From Sporosarcina sp. HYO08 (GTDB taxonomy: Bacteria > Bacillota > Bacilli > Bacillales_A > Planococcaceae), in contig NZ_LPUT01000028.1 of assembly GCF_001563475.1 (NCBI RefSeq), forward strand, positions 186,001 to 250,000: a stretch of 64,000 nt of DNA, read 5' to 3'. A program made the position numbers and the translations under genes. This document shows, in pieces, positions 61,114 through 64,000 of this stretch; the stretch's first letter is position 1, and every line of letters starts with the position of its first letter. A model generated the notes under the pieces. The model was not told the DNA's origin and made no database searches. It saw nothing but the letters and a program-made list of their open reading frames with translations.

Positions 61114-61776
61114 TTGAAATATAGATCCGTTTTTGAAATCATCGGACCCGTTATGATCGGTCCATCATCATCACATACAGCAGGCGCTGCACGAATTGGT
61201 CGTGTTGCCCGAAAACTATATGGCAGACAACCAAAATGGGCAAAAATCTATTTATATGGTTCATTTGCCGAAACATATAAAGGGCATGGGACAGATGTAG
61301 CGATTATTGGAGGATTGCTTGATTACGATACTTTTGATGAACGTATTAAAACGGCATTTGAAGATGCTGAAAAGCTTGGGATGACTTTTGAGTTTATTCC
61401 TGAAGAGGAAGAAATGGAGCATCCAAATACAGCTCGCATCGTCATTGGTGATGAGAAAGATGAAATGGAACTCGTCGGCATTTCAATTGGTGGAGGAACG
61501 ATGGAAGTGACAGAACTGAATGGCTTCCCATTACGCTTATCGGGGCATTATCCTGCACTGTTAGTCGTCCACGAAGACCGATCAGGAGTGATTGCAAGCG
61601 TTTCCAATGCAATTGCAGCACAGCAAATGAATATCGCACATATGGAAGTAGATCGAAAAGCAAAAGGTGAAATGGCGCTCATGGTCATCGAAGTTGATCA
61701 AGTCATTGACGATACATTAATTCAAGAATTGGAAGCGTTGCCTCATGTGACACAAGTGTCAACGCTTGCCGACTAA
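61114..61776 (+). CDS. sdaAB: L-serine dehydratase, beta subunit
   Basis: Small subunit of the [4Fe-4S] L-serine deaminase that turns serine into pyruvate and ammonia (220 aa). The SDH beta domain has GPVMIGPSSSHTAGAARIG near residue 11, and an ACT domain occupies the C terminus (about 148-220: ALLVVHEDRSGVIASVSNAIA). It probably starts at TTG 61114 after AAAGGGGG. It precedes the alpha subunit as in B. subtilis. Confidence 0.95.
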   Translation: MKYRSVFEIIGPVMIGPSSSHTAGAARIGRVARKLYGRQPKWAKIYLYGSFAETYKGHGTDVAIIGGLLDYDTFDERIKTAFEDAEKLGMTFEFIPEEEEMEHPNTARIVIGDEKDEMELVGISIGGGTMEVTELNGFPLRLSGHYPALLVVHEDRSGVIASVSNAIAAQQMNIAHMEVDRKAKGEMALMVIEVDQVIDDTLIQELEALPHVTQVSTLAD

Positions 61777-61788
61777 GGAGGGCTATAA

Positions 61789-62694
61789 ATGGAAGTATTA
61801 TTCGGTACTGTGAAGGAGCTTGTTGAGCTTGCTGAATCACAAAATAAACCAATTTCAGAAATTATGATTGAACAAGAAGTGTTGCTGACGAAGCGATCAC
61901 GAGAAGAAATCATTGCGCAAATGGAAAATAATTTGAATGTCATGGAAGATGCGGTTGAGAAAGGGTTGCAAGGCGTCCATTCTACTTCTGGTTTAACGGG
62001 CGGCGATGCCGTACTCCTTCAAAACTATATCGCGACTGGGAAATCTCTTTCAGGTGACTTGATTTTGGACGCAGTAAGTAAGGCGGTTGCGACAAACGAA
62101 GTAAACGCGGCTATGGGGCTCATTTGTGCAACGCCGACAGCGGGTGCAGCGGGAATTGTACCGGGGACTTTATTCGCCGTGAAAAATAAATTAAATCCAA
62201 CGCGAGAGCAAATGGTCAATTACTTATTCACGACAGGCGCATTCGGCTTTGTCGTCGCGAATAATGCTTCGATTTCTGGTGCAGCAGGCGGCTGTCAAGC
62301 AGAAACGGGATCGGCTGCTTCAATGGCGGCAGCAGCAATTGTCGAAATGGCAGGCGGAACTCCGCAGCAAAGTGCGGAAGCATTCTCTATTGTTATGAAA
62401 AATATGCTTGGCCTCGTTTGTGACCCGGTTGCAGGGCTCGTAGAAGTACCGTGCGTGAAACGGAATGCGATGGGTGCCGCAAAAGCATTGGTCGGTGCGG
62501 ATATGGCACTTGCAGGTGTTGTGAGCCGTATTCCGACAGATGAAGTCATACTGGCAATGCATCGAATTGGACAAACGATGCCTTCAGCATTGCGCGAAAC
62601 GGCGAAAGGCGGCTTGGCGGCAACTCCGACTGGAAAAGCGTTAGAAGCGCAAATTTTTGGCAGGGAAAAAGTCGGAAGTGGCAGCACTAACTAA
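61789..62694 (+). CDS. sdaAA: L-serine dehydratase, alpha subunit
   Basis: Fe-S subunit of L-serine deaminase (301 aa). Cys ligands of the [4Fe-4S] cluster are found in GLICATPTAGAAGI, AAGGCQAETGSA, and GLVCDPVAGLVEVPCVK. AAGGAGGG is the ribosome site. Its last 17 nt overlap recG. Confidence 0.95.
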   Translation: MEVLFGTVKELVELAESQNKPISEIMIEQEVLLTKRSREEIIAQMENNLNVMEDAVEKGLQGVHSTSGLTGGDAVLLQNYIATGKSLSGDLILDAVSKAVATNEVNAAMGLICATPTAGAAGIVPGTLFAVKNKLNPTREQMVNYLFTTGAFGFVVANNASISGAAGGCQAETGSAASMAAAAIVEMAGGTPQQSAEAFSIVMKNMLGLVCDPVAGLVEVPCVKRNAMGAAKALVGADMALAGVVSRIPTDEVILAMHRIGQTMPSALRETAKGGLAATPTGKALEAQIFGREKVGSGSTN

Positions 62695-64000
62695 TTCTAT
62701 TACAACGATCAAAGGTGTTGGAAAAGCGGCAAGTGAAAAGCTAGAATCGATTGGCATTGAAACCATTCAAGACTTAGTCTTAACGGTTCCCTATCGCCAT
62801 GAAGATTTCCGTTTGAAAGATTTGGCCGAAACGCCCCATAACGAACGGGTGACGATTGAAGGAAGAGTCGAAAGCGAACCTGCCGTTCTTTTTATGGGAC
62901 GCAATCGCTCGCGCCTTCAGGTTCGTATTTTAGCCGGAAGGCATTTAGTCAAAGCTGTTTTTTTTAATCAGCATTATTTAAAAGATCGACTCTCTCCTGG
63001 GATGACTGTGACGATCACGGGGAAATGGGATCGTGGCCGACAAGTTATAAATGTGAGTAACTTCAAAGAAGGACCCAAAACGGAACAAGCCGACTTTGAA
63101 CCGATTTATAGTTTAAAAGGCGTCATGCAACAAAAAACATTCCGTCGCATTATGCGAAACGCATTAGATATGGTTGCCGATCAGCATATAGAAACACTTC
63201 CAGCAGATATGCGGGAGCAGTATAAACTTCCTGCAATAGGTGATGCACTGGAAATGGTTCATTTTCCGACAAAGCCTGAAGATGTCAAGCATGCACGGAG
63301 AAGATTTGTGTATGAGGAATTACTGTTATTTCAACTGAAAATGCTAGGGATGAAAAAAGCGCGGAAAGATGCAAGCGAAGGGATCGCCATTGCGTATGAT
63401 TTGGACAAAGTAAAGGCATTTATCATGTCACTTCCTTTTGATTTAACAAATGCGCAAAAACGAGTCGTCAATGAATTATGTAGCGAATTAAAAAGTCCAG
63501 CGCGGATGAACCGATTGCTGCAAGGAGATGTAGGCTCCGGGAAAACAGTCGTCGCAGCCATTGCGCTTTATGCTGCGATTACTGCGGACTTCCAAGGCGC
63601 GCTCATGGCACCAACAGAAATTCTTGCCGAACAGCATGCCGCGACACTTGCCGACTGGCTGGAACCGCATGGGGTGACGGTTGCATTTTTAGCGGGGTCT
63701 ACAAAGGGCAAGGCAAGGAAAAGTATTTTAGAACGATTGGCGTCTGGCGATATTGATTTAATTGTCGGGACACATGCGTTAATTCAGCCGGACGTCGTAT
63801 TTCATAATGCCGGCTTAATGATCACAGACGAGCAGCACCGCTTCGGGGTGGAGCAACGGCGCGTCTTGCGAGATAAAGGGATGAATCCAGACGTACTCTT
63901 TATGACAGCAACGCCTATTCCAAGAACGCTGGCAATCACAGCGTTTGGTGAAATGGATGTTTCCATTTTGGATGAATTGCCGGCGGGGCGAAAGAAAATC
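62678..64000 (+). CDS. recG: ATP-dependent DNA helicase RecG (3' truncated by window end)
   Basis: Branched-DNA helicase that processes stalled forks and recombination intermediates. It starts at GTG 62678 inside sdaAA and stays open to the window end, giving 441 residues; full-length RecG is about 680. N-terminal wedge (OB) domain, then Walker A QGDVGSGKTVVAAIAL, the PTEILAEQH motif, DEQHRFGVEQR (motif II), and MTATPIPRTLAI (motif III). Identical gene order (sdaAB-sdaAA-recG) occurs in B. subtilis. Confidence 0.94.
   Translation, partial: MAALTNSITTIKGVGKAASEKLESIGIETIQDLVLTVPYRHEDFRLKDLAETPHNERVTIEGRVESEPAVLFMGRNRSRLQVRILAGRHLVKAVFFNQHYLKDRLSPGMTVTITGKWDRGRQVINVSNFKEGPKTEQADFEPIYSLKGVMQQKTFRRIMRNALDMVADQHIETLPADMREQYKLPAIGDALEMVHFPTKPEDVKHARRRFVYEELLLFQLKMLGMKKARKDASEGIAIAYDLDKVKAFIMSLPFDLTNAQKRVVNELCSELKSPARMNRLLQGDVGSGKTVVAAIALYAAITADFQGALMAPTEILAEQHAATLADWLEPHGVTVAFLAGSTKGKARKSILERLASGDIDLIVGTHALIQPDVVFHNAGLMITDEQHRFGVEQRRVLRDKGMNPDVLFMTATPIPRTLAITAFGEMDVSILDELPAGRKKI

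Overview
The window is a chromosomal segment of a low-to-mid G+C, endospore-forming member of the Bacillales. Protein content and order follow the Bacillus subtilis panE-bshC-dcw-spoIIG-ylm-ileS-pyr-gmk-fmt-prkC-spoVM-recG stretch. The genes missing from the dcw cluster, the style of the proteins and the dispersed repeats point to a Planococcaceae genus such as Sporosarcina. That placement is an inference; the endospore-former assignment is firm (spoIIGA, sigE, sigG, spoVD, spoVE, spoVM).

Layout. 1-3.1 kb: panE, a DUF3397-type membrane protein and bshC (bacillithiol), closed by a strong terminator. 3.2-18.2 kb: the dcw cell wall and division cluster (mraZ, rsmH, ftsL, pbpB, spoVD, mraY, murD, spoVE/ftsW, divIB, two DUF881 proteins, sbp, ftsA, ftsZ). 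murE, murG and murB are absent from their usual slots. 18.3-19.1 kb: an approximately 14-copy, 58/59-bp tandem repeat array with two hairpins per unit, ending next to a Spo0A-type spoIIG promoter. 19.2-21.8 kb: spoIIGA-sigE and sigG. 21.8-25.3 kb: ylmC, ylmE, sepF, ylmG, ylmH, divIVA. 25.3-28.5 kb: T-box leader and ileS. 28.6-30.0 kb: lspA and an RluD-family synthase. 30.0-42.0 kb: the de novo pyrimidine operon pyrR-P-B-C-AA-AB-K-D-F-E with two PyrR attenuators. 42.1-45.8 kb: a small unknown gene, a POT peptide transporter and, on the minus strand, rqcH. 45.9-58.5 kb: gmk-rpoZ-coaBC-priA-def-fmt-rsmB-prpC-prkC-rsgA-rpe-thiN-spoVM. 58.5-64.0 kb: rpmB (minus strand), yloU, fakA, sdaAB, sdaAA and the 5' two thirds of recG, which is cut by the window end.

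Main points for a second look. (1) The pyrimidine carbamoyl phosphate synthase small subunit has Gly in place of the catalytic glutaminase Cys, with the rest of the triad intact, which suggests ammonia-dependent carbamoyl phosphate synthesis. (2) The hairpin-rich tandem array lies between ftsZ and the Spo0A boxes of spoIIG, with a trimeric 177-bp higher-order pattern. (3) A dispersed structured element occurs twice (after ylmG and inside the pyr operon), each time directly behind an intrinsic terminator, with compensatory changes in its terminal stem. (4) SpoVM has a 22-residue basic tail whose stop codon lies inside the terminator. (5) The spoVD-like gene appears to start at CTG.

No rRNA, tRNA, CRISPR array, insertion sequence or prophage gene was seen.
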